Assembly: GCA_018304045.1 (NCBI GenBank)
Contig: JAGVWZ010000011.1
Location: 1-53,348 of the forward strand
Reading direction: 5' to 3'
From: Candidatus Pacearchaeota archaeon
GTDB taxonomy: Archaea; Nanobdellota; Nanobdellia; Pacearchaeales; GW2011-AR1
DNA: 53,348 nucleotides
The position numbers and the translations under genes were made by a program. The notes beneath the pieces are model-generated. The model was not told the DNA's origin and ran no database searches. It worked only from the letters and a program-made list of their open reading frames with translations. The first letter of the stretch is position 1. Each line of letters opens with the position of its first letter. Positions 35,275 to 43,970 of the stretch are shown here, piece after piece.

Positions 35275-35317
35275 GATTAATACACTGAAAGATATATAGA
35301 TTAATACACTGAAAGAT
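35275..35317. repeat. Two 19-bp direct repeats upstream of the surface operon
   Basis: GATTAATACACTGAAAGAT occurs exactly at 35275-35293 and 35299-35317, a 24-base period (a little over two helical turns). A weaker third match (GAATTAATACATAAA) begins near 35339. They lie directly upstream of the TATA box, where an archaeal activator or co-regulator would bind. The small winged-helix protein encoded by the first gene is the obvious candidate. Confidence 0.6.
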
Positions 35318-35394
35318 GTATTAGTTAACTCATAGATGAATTAATACATAAATTCATAGATAGATTTATTGATTAATTTTTTGTAAAGAAAAAT

Positions 35395-36123
35395 TTAATC
35401 TTCGTTCTCAACCCTTGGAGCAAGAATAAAACTTAGTTCCATGAAAGGAGTTTCAAAATTAAGTTTTAAAGGATAATCATTTGAAAAGTTTATTTTAACT
35501 TTATCAGTGGTCTTTGTTGCCTTTATCATTTTTTGAAGATATTCTAAAGAATATTTTGATTTTGCATCTTCTGCAACAATACTCACTTCATCTCCAAATT
35601 CAGACTTAAATGAGTTTAAAGAACCCTTTGCTTGTATTATAAATTTGTTTGATTCAGATATAAAAGAACAAGCATCTGCAACCACACTGCAGTCTTCAAT
35701 TGCCTCTGAAAAATCAACAGAAGACATTTCTATTTTGCTGGCAAATTCTAAATTAGGAATCTCTTTTTCTTCTCCCTCAACATCAATTAATGCTAAACTA
35801 AACTCTCTTGTTATTTTATCTTTTATTTGTAGTTTAAGTTCATTTTCTTCTCTTGTAATAACTAAAATACTTCCACTATGTATCCTCTTAAGAACAGCCT
35901 TCAAATTTTCTAAATTAACTCCTAAAATTTCCTTTTCTTCAATTTCTAATTCTGAAAAAGCAGTATTTGGAAGTTTAAATGAAATCATAGCAACATTTGC
36001 AGGATCAATTGCAATTATTCTTAATCCTTCTTTACTAACTTTTAATCTGACTTCTAATACTAATTCAGATATAATACTTATAATCTCTGAAAATAGTTTT
36101 GGATGATCTAATTTTAATAACAT
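35395..36123 (-). CDS. pcn: DNA sliding clamp PCNA
   Basis: This homotrimeric clamp tethers DNA polymerase, FEN1 and ligase to DNA. The 242 residues match archaeal PCNA throughout. They include the N-terminal 'LDHPKLFSEIISIISELV', 'GLRIIAIDPANVAMISFKL' near residue 35, the interdomain loop around 'IDVEGEEKEIPNLEF' and the C-terminal 'PLKLNFETPFMELSFILAPRVE'. Length is typical (about 245). It is upstream of the surface operon on the same strand, with a 155-base gap holding the repeats. The primase gene is divergent from it, a replication pairing. Confidence 0.95.
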   Translation of the reverse strand: MLLKLDHPKLFSEIISIISELVLEVRLKVSKEGLRIIAIDPANVAMISFKLPNTAFSELEIEEKEILGVNLENLKAVLKRIHSGSILVITREENELKLQIKDKITREFSLALIDVEGEEKEIPNLEFASKIEMSSVDFSEAIEDCSVVADACSFISESNKFIIQAKGSLNSFKSEFGDEVSIVAEDAKSKYSLEYLQKMIKATKTTDKVKINFSNDYPLKLNFETPFMELSFILAPRVENED

Positions 36124-36302
36124 AATTTTCTCTTTTTCCTCTTGTTCTAAAAATTGATTTTATTTTTAAATATTATTATAGTCTACCAACATCTATAGAT
36201 TATCACCTATACCCTCTAATTTCATTCTTAAGTAACAAGACAATGATTATAAAACCCAAATACCTTCAAATTTTACCTTTTAATAAGGATTAATAATCTA
36301 CA

Positions 36303-37898
36303 ATGGAAAATAATTCTAAAACAGGAGAAAGGAGCTTTAAAGAAGATAGGGTAAGAAACATAGCCCTAATGTATTATTCATTGCCAGAAGTAAAAAAAGC
36401 ATTATTTGATTTTTCAAAAAACAGAGAGTCAATTCCTAGATATTTTGAAGGCTTTGGAAAAAGACCAGATGCATTTCAATATGATTCTGATATTTTAGAA
36501 TTTGTAAAAAAAGGAGCAACTTCTTTTCATTGCTCACAAGAGTTATGGAAAGACCCTCTTGAGATTTCAAATGAATTATCTAGAAAAGAATTTGATGAAT
36601 TAAGAACTGGTTGGGATTTATTGATAGATATTGATTCTCCTTATTTAGAATACAGCAAGATTTATGCAGAAATTCTTGTGGATACACTAAGGTTTCATGG
36701 AATAAAAAATATAGGTGTAAAATTTTCAGGAAGTAAAGGCCTGCATGTAATAATACCTTGGAAAGCATTTCCAAAAGAAATCTATAATCAAAAAACAAAA
36801 GATATGTTTCCTGAATGGCCTAGAATAATTTGCCAATATTTAGGAGAGTTAATCCAACCAAAATTAACAGAAAAAATATTGAAAGATGAAAATCTTAGTC
36901 AAATTGCAAAAAAAACAGGAAGAAAAGAACAGGAACTAATGATAAGAGAATGCATCAATTGTAAAAGACAAGTCACTAAAAAATTTTTAAGTAATTGGCT
37001 ATGTTCTTTCTGCAAAAATGAAATAACAACAACCGAGGGTATGTATAACAATAGAAGAAAACCAAAATGCCCTGAATGCAGAAAAGATCTAATAAAAAAA
37101 TCAAAAGAAGAAATATATTCCTGTGAATTTTGTAAAACTGATTCTAGAAAAAATCCTTATTTATTTGAACAAAAAGAAAGAGTTGCAACAGAAAAACTTA
37201 TTGATGCAGATCTTGTACTTGTTGCTCCAAGACACTTATTTAGAATGCCCTATTCTCTGCATGAAAAAACAGCCCTTGCATCAGTAGTTATTGATAAAGA
37301 AGAAATTAAAAGTTTTGATATTAAAAAAGCAAGGCCGTTAAATCTGCAAATAAAATCCTTTTATCCAGAATCAAAAGAAGAAGAAGCAAAAGAATTGCTT
37401 CTTCAGGCATTGGATTGGAGCGAACAAAATAAAAGAAAAGAAAAAATCAATAACTCAAGAATAAATTCTAATTTCAGCAGATTTAATTTTAATGATAATA
37501 AGGAAAATATAAAACCAGGAGATTTTAAAAAAACAATAATTCCAAACCCCTCTGAAGAAATATTCCCCCCATGTATAAAATTATTATTAAAAGGAGTTAA
37601 ACAAGATGGCAGGAAAAGAGCCTTGTTTGTCTTAATAAATTTTTTTAAGTCTCTAGGATTAATAGATTCTGAGTTAGACAAAAGGATTTATGAGTGGAAT
37701 GAAAAAAACTATCAGCCATTGAAAAATGGATATATTCAAAGCCAATTGACTTGGTTTAAAAGGAATAATTCCATGCTTCCCCCAAATTGTGATAAAACCC
37801 ATTATAAGGATTTAGGAGTATGCCACCCAGATGAATTTTGCAGACAAATAAAAAATCCAGTTAATTATGCTGTTAAAAAATATTATAAAAGATTTTAA
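36303..37898 (+). CDS. priS: Single-chain DNA primase (PriS fused to a PriL-like Fe-S domain)
   Basis: Primase makes the RNA primers for replication. Residues 1-370 are the catalytic small subunit, with the metal-binding D109-I-D111 in 'LLIDID', the nucleotide-binding 'SGSKGLHVIIPW' (142-153) and 'RMPYSLHEKT' (314-323). Between them lie two Cys clusters (C217/C220/C234/C237 and C256/C259/C274/C277) that look like two zinc ribbons. After a Ser/Asn-rich linker (380-415), residues 420-531 resemble the PriL C-terminal Fe-S domain, with C424, C496, C507 and C513. Most archaea use two genes; a one-chain form is known from Nanoarchaeum equitans. A TATA-like box lies about 28 bases before the ATG. 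Confidence 0.88.
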   Translation: MENNSKTGERSFKEDRVRNIALMYYSLPEVKKALFDFSKNRESIPRYFEGFGKRPDAFQYDSDILEFVKKGATSFHCSQELWKDPLEISNELSRKEFDELRTGWDLLIDIDSPYLEYSKIYAEILVDTLRFHGIKNIGVKFSGSKGLHVIIPWKAFPKEIYNQKTKDMFPEWPRIICQYLGELIQPKLTEKILKDENLSQIAKKTGRKEQELMIRECINCKRQVTKKFLSNWLCSFCKNEITTTEGMYNNRRKPKCPECRKDLIKKSKEEIYSCEFCKTDSRKNPYLFEQKERVATEKLIDADLVLVAPRHLFRMPYSLHEKTALASVVIDKEEIKSFDIKKARPLNLQIKSFYPESKEEEAKELLLQALDWSEQNKRKEKINNSRINSNFSRFNFNDNKENIKPGDFKKTIIPNPSEEIFPPCIKLLLKGVKQDGRKRALFVLINFFKSLGLIDSELDKRIYEWNEKNYQPLKNGYIQSQLTWFKRNNSMLPPNCDKTHYKDLGVCHPDEFCRQIKNPVNYAVKKYYKRF

Positions 37899-37945
37899 TT
37901 AGATAAAAAATAAAAGTTTAAATACCTCAATATCTTAAATTTTCT

Positions 37946-39772
37946 ATGGAACAAAAAAGAGTAGTATTATTTTTAATGTTTTTAGTGGTAGGCATTTTAT
38001 TCTCTAGTTTAATATCTGCTGCAGAGATTACTCAAAGTTCTGAAGTTGATAGGGCCTATAGTTGCTTAATTAGCACAATTGGCAGTAATTGTTCAACAAG
38101 AAATGTTCAGTTAAATGCCTTTAATCTTCTTGCAATTTCCTATGATGAAAGTCTACAAGAAAAATGTAAGGCTTCTCTTATTTCTAAGAAAAATACCAAT
38201 AATTGTTGGCCTTCAACAGAAGGTGGAAGTTGTGAAGTAAAACCAACTGCACTTTCAATAATAGCTTTGTTAAAAATAGATGTTGATGTTGAAAAAGAAA
38301 TAAATTGGACTTTGAGCAAACAAAAATTAGAAAATAGTTTAACTTGGTTTTTGGAAATAGATACTGCTAACTATAGTAAATGCGATATAAATGGGCAGCC
38401 AATAATTCTTGGAGAAGACAAAAAGATTATTTCAGGATCTCCTGATGGTCTGGAAAGGACATATAATAACTATTGGTTTAAAATTAAAAAAATTGAAAAA
38501 AATTATACAATTTCCTGTGATAAAGCATTCACAACTACTCTGATGTATCAAAAGCCTTCTAATAGTGCATACTATGTTTCAAGTAATCCGCATTCTGCTT
38601 CTGCAGGAGATGATACAGTTGAAAAAGTAGAATCTTATTGTTTTGGAACAGGTTCTGTATGCGAATATGAATCAAGCATTTGGGCAACACTTGCTTTATT
38701 AAAATATGGAAAAGATATTTCCCCCTATATGCCCTATTTATCAGCAATGTCAGATGATCCAAAAAATCAAGATTATCTTCCATCTGCATTTTTATTAATG
38801 ATAACTGGAATGAGTGAATATGAAGAAGAATTAAAAAGCCTTCAAAAAGAAGGAAGATATTGGGGGGAAGGAGCACTTTCATTAGAACAAACTCCTCTTG
38901 CAGTTGCAGCATTAATATCTGGAAATGCAGGAGGTTCTTTAGAAGTAAGTGAAGCTCAAAAATATATTATAGGAAAACAAGATAAAGCAACAGGTTGCTG
39001 GCAAGAGGATAAAACTTCCTATATACTCTATTTGATGTGGCCAAAATCTCCAACAACAGTTACTCCTCCTGGAACAAACATAACTACACCAATGACCTGC
39101 GAAGAAAGAAGTTATTCCTGTGTTCCTTCAACAAGATGTGAATTAGCTAACCAGGCATCAGGATATGAATGCAGTGGTTTTGCAGAAATTTGCTGTAAAA
39201 GTCCAATGGCAGAAGCTTCTTGTAAAGAACAAGGAGGAGAAGCCTGTGATTCTACTGAAGAGTGTTCAGGAGAAGTAGTAACTACAGATGATGAACCTAA
39301 TTGTTGTTTACAGAGTTGCATTTTACGAGAAGAACCATTACCTCAATGCCCTACAACAGGAGATTTCCTATGTAAAAGTAAATGTTCTACAGAAGAAACA
39401 CCTTCAAGTATTTATGCATGCTCAGGAAATATGCAGTGTTGCAGTAAAATTATTACGACTACAGGAAAAAATAATCTATGGCTTATAATCCTTTTAATAA
39501 TACTAATAATATTGGTTATTCTTGCAATAATACTTAGAAATCAATTGCAAATATGGTGGTTTAGAATTAAGAATGGATTTTCATCTAAAAAAGGACCTCC
39601 ACCAACAACAAGATTTTCACCATCTCCTCCATTTAGGCCTGTTCCTCCAAGACAATTAGTTCAGAGGCCGCAGAATCCTAGAATGTATGGTCGTATGCCT
39701 ATTTCAAGACCAAGTGAAAAAGATAAAGAATTTGAAGAGACAATGAAAAGATTAAAGGACATAAGCAAATAA
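37946..39772 (+). CDS. Surface protein with probable alpha/alpha toroid and Cys-rich stalk
   Basis: The 608 residues begin with a signal peptide (1-25, cleavage near SAA). A helical domain (about 30-370) shows repeats typical of terpenoid cyclase/prenyltransferase-like toroids: 'NAFNLLAISYD', 'CEVKPTALSIIALLKI', 'YESSIWATLALLKYG' and 'LEQTPLAVAALISG'. A Cys-rich stalk with three small knots follows (about 380-510). One membrane helix is at about 512-533, and a cytoplasmic Pro/Arg-rich tail of about 70 residues closes the protein. A TATA box begins 29-30 bases before the ATG. An extracellular binding role is likely; no enzyme residues are evident. Confidence 0.72.
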   Translation: MEQKRVVLFLMFLVVGILFSSLISAAEITQSSEVDRAYSCLISTIGSNCSTRNVQLNAFNLLAISYDESLQEKCKASLISKKNTNNCWPSTEGGSCEVKPTALSIIALLKIDVDVEKEINWTLSKQKLENSLTWFLEIDTANYSKCDINGQPIILGEDKKIISGSPDGLERTYNNYWFKIKKIEKNYTISCDKAFTTTLMYQKPSNSAYYVSSNPHSASAGDDTVEKVESYCFGTGSVCEYESSIWATLALLKYGKDISPYMPYLSAMSDDPKNQDYLPSAFLLMITGMSEYEEELKSLQKEGRYWGEGALSLEQTPLAVAALISGNAGGSLEVSEAQKYIIGKQDKATGCWQEDKTSYILYLMWPKSPTTVTPPGTNITTPMTCEERSYSCVPSTRCELANQASGYECSGFAEICCKSPMAEASCKEQGGEACDSTEECSGEVVTTDDEPNCCLQSCILREEPLPQCPTTGDFLCKSKCSTEETPSSIYACSGNMQCCSKIITTTGKNNLWLIILLIILIILVILAIILRNQLQIWWFRIKNGFSSKKGPPPTTRFSPSPPFRPVPPRQLVQRPQNPRMYGRMPISRPSEKDKEFEETMKRLKDISK

Positions 39773-39959
39773 TTTTATTTTTAACTATTAAACTTTGTTA
39801 GCTCCTAAAAATCTTCATGTACGAAGATTTAAAATAAATTTTACACTAATAATAAGAATTGTGATTTATAGGTTATTTATTTTTCAATATGATATTCTAA
39901 AATATTCATACATTCTAGTTTATAGTTAAATTTAAAACATCTGATTTATTATTTTATCT

Positions 39960-41270
39960 ATGGACATTAAAAAGAGGCAAATCTTCATTTTTCTATCATT
40001 AATGATATTTTTAATTTTAATTTTTATCCAACTTACATTATCATTAGAAATAAAAATGTCAAAAGATTCCTATCAACCAAGAGAAACCCTTCAAGCAGAA
40101 ATATCTGGAAATTTTATCTCATTAAAATCAGAAAATATAATGATATATAAAGAAAATAAAGTTCATTCAGAGCCAATAATCCAGGGTTTAACAAAACAAG
40201 ACAGAGTATATTATTACTATGCTGTTCTACCGAATCAAGAAGGAAATTTTTCTTTAAGAATAGAAAATGCAGAATACATAAAATCAGGAGATATTGTTTC
40301 AGATACAATAATAAAAAATTTTACAATAAAACAGACAAATGAATCTTCTCAATCAATAAATCCAGGTTTTATATTCACTAAAAAAGATTTCTCTATAAAA
40401 GTAAAGGCATTGAATAAAGATCAAGATATATCTATATCCTTTGAGAACTATACCTACAACATATTCTTATTTGAAGAATTTGAAGAATTAGTTCCATTTT
40501 CAATTGCAGGAATTACAACAAAAAAATCCATTTTAAAAATAGGAAACTATAATATTCCAGTTTTTATTGTGAACAATATTACAGAGAATATTACAAATCA
40601 ATCATCACCTATTTCTCAAATAGATTTTTCAATAGATAATCTAAACGCTATAATTTTTACAAATAGGACATATTTTTTTAGTTTTTATCTAGAAAATACT
40701 GGAGAAGCTAATCTGACAAATATAAATCTAACAAATAGTTTTAATGCAACAATCATTCCCTCAAAAATAGATTCTTTGAAAACACAGGAAAAAGCTCAGG
40801 TTAATTTAACAATATTCATCAAAGAAAAACAGAAAAAGAATATCTCAGGAGAAATAACTGCAAAAATTGAAAATTATTCTTTTTCAATTCCAGTATATTT
40901 TGAAATAACTGAGAATTTATCTAAAGTAACTCTTCCTGGAATAAATAATACAAATACCTTAAGTTGCAAGAATATAGGAAAAATATGCTTAGAAGATGAA
41001 GAATGCAAAGGACAATTAACTCCAAGTTTAGAAGCTGCCTGTTGTATTGGTGAATGTGTAAAAAAGAAAACATCTTCATCAGGAAACTGGATTTATGGAG
41101 TAATAATCCTTATAATTGTCTTAGCAGTAGTAGGATTTGTATTCTGGAAATACAAGCAGAAAAATCCAAGGTCAAAAACAATGGATGAAATAGTAAAGCA
41201 AAAAGTTGATTTAAAAAAGATAAATAGAAACAGACCAGGGCATGTTGAAGAAGATGAAGGAGAGTATTAA
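39960..41270 (+). CDS. Anchored surface protein with beta domains and a Cys knot
   Basis: The 436 residues have a signal sequence or anchor at 8-30, about 280 residues of Asn-rich beta domain ('SKDSYQPRETLQAEISGNF' opens a typical macroglobulin-like strand pattern) and a small Cys knot (about 335-370, six Cys). A membrane helix at about 377-397 precedes a basic/acidic cytoplasmic tail. The knot-helix-tail end resembles that of the preceding 608-residue protein. A TATA box begins 29 bases before the ATG. Function is unknown. Confidence 0.7.
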   Translation: MDIKKRQIFIFLSLMIFLILIFIQLTLSLEIKMSKDSYQPRETLQAEISGNFISLKSENIMIYKENKVHSEPIIQGLTKQDRVYYYYAVLPNQEGNFSLRIENAEYIKSGDIVSDTIIKNFTIKQTNESSQSINPGFIFTKKDFSIKVKALNKDQDISISFENYTYNIFLFEEFEELVPFSIAGITTKKSILKIGNYNIPVFIVNNITENITNQSSPISQIDFSIDNLNAIIFTNRTYFFSFYLENTGEANLTNINLTNSFNATIIPSKIDSLKTQEKAQVNLTIFIKEKQKKNISGEITAKIENYSFSIPVYFEITENLSKVTLPGINNTNTLSCKNIGKICLEDEECKGQLTPSLEAACCIGECVKKKTSSSGNWIYGVIILIIVLAVVGFVFWKYKQKNPRSKTMDEIVKQKVDLKKINRNRPGHVEEDEGEY

Positions 41271-41275
41271 AAATT

Positions 41276-41809
41276 TTATTTCTTTTTCTTCTTAGATTTT
41301 CCAGCTTTCAAACTTTCCTTATTGTTTTTTTCTACCTTGTTTTCTTCTTTGTTATCTTCAATACTCTTAATTCCAAGTCTGTTAATAAAACCAGGATCAA
41401 CTTCTTTTAATCTTTTCAAAAACATTTCTCTTTCACCTGAAAGTCCTTTTGTAACCTCTTCATACTTATGCAATTTCATTGCAAGCTCAGAAATTATAGA
41501 ACCAAGTTCAAAATTATTAAAAACAAGTTCTTCAGGTTCAATTATTTCAATGTGTGACGGAAACATATTAAAGACTATTGAAAATAATAATCCCAGATTA
41601 TCAACTAAAACCTCGACTTCTGCAAATGTTGTAAATAAGCCTGCTACATCTTCTATTGGTTTTGGTTCATGGATTTTTTTACTAACTATTTCTATTCCAT
41701 TGACTTTATCAAACCCATCTAAAAATTTATTCATACCCTCAACAATGTATTCAGGAGGCCTTCCCATTATTTCAAATATCAGCATAGCCCTTATTTTTTC
41801 ATTTCTCAT
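41276..41809 (-). CDS. Conserved archaeal protein of unknown function with Lys-rich tail
   Basis: The 177-residue soluble protein begins 'AMLIFEIMGRPPEYIVEGM' and contains 'KKIHEPKPIEDVAGLFTTFAE', 'FPSHIEIIEPEELVFNNFEL' and 'LAMKLHKYEEV' (each given in part). I recall this pattern from other DPANN and related archaeal genomes without a known function. The N-terminal part looks like a ferredoxin-like alpha/beta domain. The last 25 residues are highly Lys-rich and may bind nucleic acid. It is convergent with the preceding surface-protein gene, six bases from its stop. Confidence 0.75.
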   Translation of the reverse strand: MRNEKIRAMLIFEIMGRPPEYIVEGMNKFLDGFDKVNGIEIVSKKIHEPKPIEDVAGLFTTFAEVEVLVDNLGLLFSIVFNMFPSHIEIIEPEELVFNNFELGSIISELAMKLHKYEEVTKGLSGEREMFLKRLKEVDPGFINRLGIKSIEDNKEENKVEKNNKESLKAGKSKKKKK

Positions 41810-42131
41810 GCAATAAAATAAAACTCAGGGTTTTTATATGTTTGTCTAAGAATTATTAGCAATTATTTTTTGTAATTATCATTAATGTGATAAGCAGGAA
41901 AAGTTACACAAGCAATTTATAATATGTGCATAATATCCTAACTTAAAATCTGAACCTGTGAAGATTTAAACTAATTATTGCACTAATAAAATAAAGAACT
42001 ATTGTATCGCAATGTGTAATTAGAATATATTGCTTTTTATTTGTTTTACAAATACAATTATTATTCCCTAAATTCTATGTTCTAACACACCCACTAATAA
42101 AAATACTATCACATTACTAAACTCCTTTATC
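41810..42131. other. Intergenic gap, AT-rich, with one weak hairpin
   Basis: The 322 bases hold no credible gene. AAATCT (41946-41951) with AGATTT (41962-41967), followed by AAAC, is a short inverted repeat resembling elements in other gaps. The promoter of the gene at 41276-41809 must lie at the left end. Confidence 0.45.
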
Positions 42132-42566
42132 TTAAGGTATATTCAACAAATCACCATCAATATCTTTATCAATATTATTCAAATTGAAAAATTGTGCAAA
42201 TCTCTTGCCTTTTGTCCTAACTATTTCAAGATTAGCAACCCAGTTCTTTCCAGAATCTTCTAAATCACTTGGTTTTAAAAAAAACCATCCAAGTCTGTTG
42301 ATCCTTATTGCAATAACAGGTTCTAACCCAAAAATTTCAGAAAAAACCATAAAATTATTCATCTGCTCCTTTGTGATATATTTTGAAGTTTTTTTAGTGG
42401 ATTTAGCTTCAATAGCATATTTTCCACCAACCTTACCAACAAGAAGATCGCAATCAGAATTCTCCATTACACCGCTTCCAGCAACTCTAACAGCTCTAAA
42501 ATGATTATCTACAAACATTTGTAATAATTCTCTTTCAGCCTTGCTTCCTTTTGATTTATTTGACAT
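42132..42566 (-). CDS. hjc: Holliday junction resolvase Hjc
   Basis: Hjc is the archaeal structure-specific nuclease that cuts four-way DNA junctions. The core motifs are present: 'KGSKAERELLQMFVDN', the 'AVRVAGSG' loop, 'DCDLLVGKVGGKYAIEAKST' with the Asp and the Glu-x-Lys of the nuclease fold, and 'EQMNNFMVFSEIFGLEPVIA'. I chose the ATG at 42566 (MSNKSKGSK). The frame could extend to a TTG at 42611, but that adds residues not typical of Hjc. The protein is 144 residues and has a short C-terminal extension after the usual end. Confidence 0.9.
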   Translation of the reverse strand: MSNKSKGSKAERELLQMFVDNHFRAVRVAGSGVMENSDCDLLVGKVGGKYAIEAKSTKKTSKYITKEQMNNFMVFSEIFGLEPVIAIRINRLGWFFLKPSDLEDSGKNWVANLEIVRTKGKRFAQFFNLNNIDKDIDGDLLNIP

Positions 42567-42590
42567 TTCTTGTTTTTGAAATGGCAAAGA

Positions 42591-42611
42591 TTGAAAATCT
42601 TTGATTTTCAA
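42591..42611. promoter_or_regulatory. Inverted repeat upstream of hjc
   Basis: TTGAAAATC-TTT-GATTTTCAA has perfect nine-base arms and lies 25-45 bases before the hjc ATG. An outer GCAA/TTGC pair extends it with small internal loops. It overlaps a possible 21-codon leader frame (see findings). Operator or RNA hairpin. Confidence 0.5.
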
Positions 42612-42811
42612 GATTGCTCATTTTATCACCTTTTAAGTAGGTTAATAAATGCAATTGGCATTTTATAAATCTTGTTGAATTTTTAATAAAAATTAGAAAC
42701 ATAATTCATATTGTTTAAATTTATTCTTTAACAAAGATTTTTGAATTCTATCTTAGAATATGTAAGTTTTGGATAACTAATTGATAATATGCGCTATTGA
42801 TAACTAAGAAG

Positions 42812-42841
42812 TTTTTGCCTTGGATTTTGAACAGGCAAAAA
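42812..42841 (-). terminator. Hairpin after the YjdF-like gene
   Basis: TTTTTGCCT and AGGCAAAAA form a nine-base stem with a 12-base loop, 17 bases beyond the stop codon of the gene at 42858-43442. There is no long T run after it, so it may protect the mRNA end rather than terminate. Confidence 0.4.
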
Positions 42842-42857
42842 GTTTATGTGATAAATT

Positions 42858-43442
42858 TTAGAACTTCTTTTCCTTAACAAATTTAATATAAACAACAGCG
42901 ATTATTGCTCCAATTGTATTAAATACAATGTCCCACATTGTATTATTATAACCACCAACACCTGTTTTTGGTAAAGTTAAAACTAAAATAAATTCTACAA
43001 TTTCATTAAAAGCACCTAAACCCATTCCAATTAAAACAAGAAAAATAATCATAGACAAATTTAATTTTTCTTTTTTTAAACTAGGCTTTAAAATATAATA
43101 AGAAGCAAGAGTTGCAAAACCAAATCCAAAACAATGAACAAGCATGTCATATCTTAAAAAAGGCAATATCCAATAAGTATACAAAACACCATCACCTACT
43201 CGTAAATAACCACCCAACATATGTAGCAACCCCCATATTGACACTCCAATTAAAACTCCTTCACTAAAATTATACTTGGAATTCAACCATCCAATCAATA
43301 TCATAAAGAATACTAAAACACTAACATACATAATAAATTCATAATTTACTTTCTGCATATAAAAAATCCCAAATAGGATAATATAGATTATTGAAAAAAT
43401 TAGGATTCCTAATTTTATTTTTGTTATATTTTTAAATTTCAT
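42858..43442 (-). CDS. Multi-pass membrane protein, DUF2238/YjdF-like
   Basis: The 194 residues contain about six hydrophobic helices. The pattern 'YDMLVHCFGFGFATLASYYIL', then 'GAFNEIVEFILVLTLP' and 'NTMWDIVFNTIGAIIAVV' (given in parts) matches the YjdF/DUF2238 family, with conserved Asp/His and Glu residues facing the membrane and a final Asp-Asn pair. The family's biochemical role is not established. It is downstream of, and on the same strand as, the 57-residue membrane protein. Confidence 0.75.
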   Translation of the reverse strand: MKFKNITKIKLGILIFSIIYIILFGIFYMQKVNYEFIMYVSVLVFFMILIGWLNSKYNFSEGVLIGVSIWGLLHMLGGYLRVGDGVLYTYWILPFLRYDMLVHCFGFGFATLASYYILKPSLKKEKLNLSMIIFLVLIGMGLGAFNEIVEFILVLTLPKTGVGGYNNTMWDIVFNTIGAIIAVVYIKFVKEKKF

Positions 43443-43504
43443 CTTATATTAATTAATGTAAAACTCAGATTATATCTGTGAGATTAGTTATCACATTACT
43501 GATT

Positions 43505-43678
43505 TCATTCCCTATATCGATTTACAATCATTCCAGCAGCAACTATTACAAGAACAACAGGTATCCAAGGAATATTAATTGTTATAACCCTAAGTTCATT
43601 AAGTAACCATATCAATCCTACAACAAGTAAAATTACTGCAAATGTTGGAAACTTTCTTTTCTTTTTAAAAAATGTCAT
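43505..43678 (-). CDS. 57-residue two-helix membrane protein
   Basis: This short gene begins MTFFKKKRKFPTFAVILL and ends IVNRYRE. Two hydrophobic segments (about 12-27 and 36-52) are separated by 'NELRVITI'. A strong ribosome site, AAAGGAGG, lies about ten bases before the ATG. This, with the basic N-terminus and charged ends, makes it a convincing small membrane protein. It is similar to the small two-helix proteins common in this kind of genome; function is unknown. Confidence 0.7.
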   Translation of the reverse strand: MTFFKKKRKFPTFAVILLVVGLIWLLNELRVITINIPWIPVVLVIVAAGMIVNRYRE

Positions 43679-43765
43679 TTTTTATTTTACCTCCTTTTGT
43701 TTTATTTCTTATTATAAGAGTTCTTTTTGAATCCTGTTCTACCCGAGGACTCTTTTAAGAGGGCT

Positions 43766-43951
43766 CTACAAATCTCTTGCAAGCAAAGTTCTTCTTTGAT
43801 TTGCTTTTGCTCTTTCAATTCCTTTTCTTAACATTCCCTCAACCTTTCTCTCAAGCTCTTTTTCAACTTCTTCAGCAACACTTGTTATCTGATTATCATT
43901 ATCAAGTTTTTTCACAACTTCCCTTATTTTTGATTTTATTATTAGTGTCAT
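43766..43951 (-). CDS. DUF1931 histone-fold protein
   Basis: The 61 residues read as a minimal single histone fold of the DUF1931 type: 'LIIKSKIREVVKKL', then the long central helix 'VAEEVEKELERKVEGMLRKG', and the end 'IERAKANQRRTLLARDL', matching the histone 'ARxxGRKTixxxDL' ending. Such proteins may bind DNA as dimers. It lacks the usual archaeal histone N-terminal sequence (IxRIxR). It lies between the HD-domain gene and the 57-residue gene on the same strand. Confidence 0.78.
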   Translation of the reverse strand: MTLIIKSKIREVVKKLDNDNQITSVAEEVEKELERKVEGMLRKGIERAKANQRRTLLARDL

Positions 43952-43970
43952 AATATACCTTTTTTTCTTA

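Noticed and set aside
35275-35317. Possible CRISPR from the 19-bp direct repeats
   Set aside because: Only two exact copies with five bases between them, no cas genes nearby, and the position is a promoter.
35645-36106. 153-codon open frame on the plus strand opposite PCNA
   Set aside because: PCNA matches its family along the whole length; the opposite frame is Ser/Leu/Phe-rich shadow coding.
41322-41816. 164-codon open frame on the plus strand opposite the 177-residue gene
   Set aside because: Low-complexity Ser/Phe/Leu composition; the minus-strand protein has recognisable conserved blocks.
42567-42611. Longer Hjc start at a TTG codon
   Set aside because: Adds 15 residues not seen in the family and overlaps the inverted repeat; the ATG at 42566 gives the normal N-terminus.
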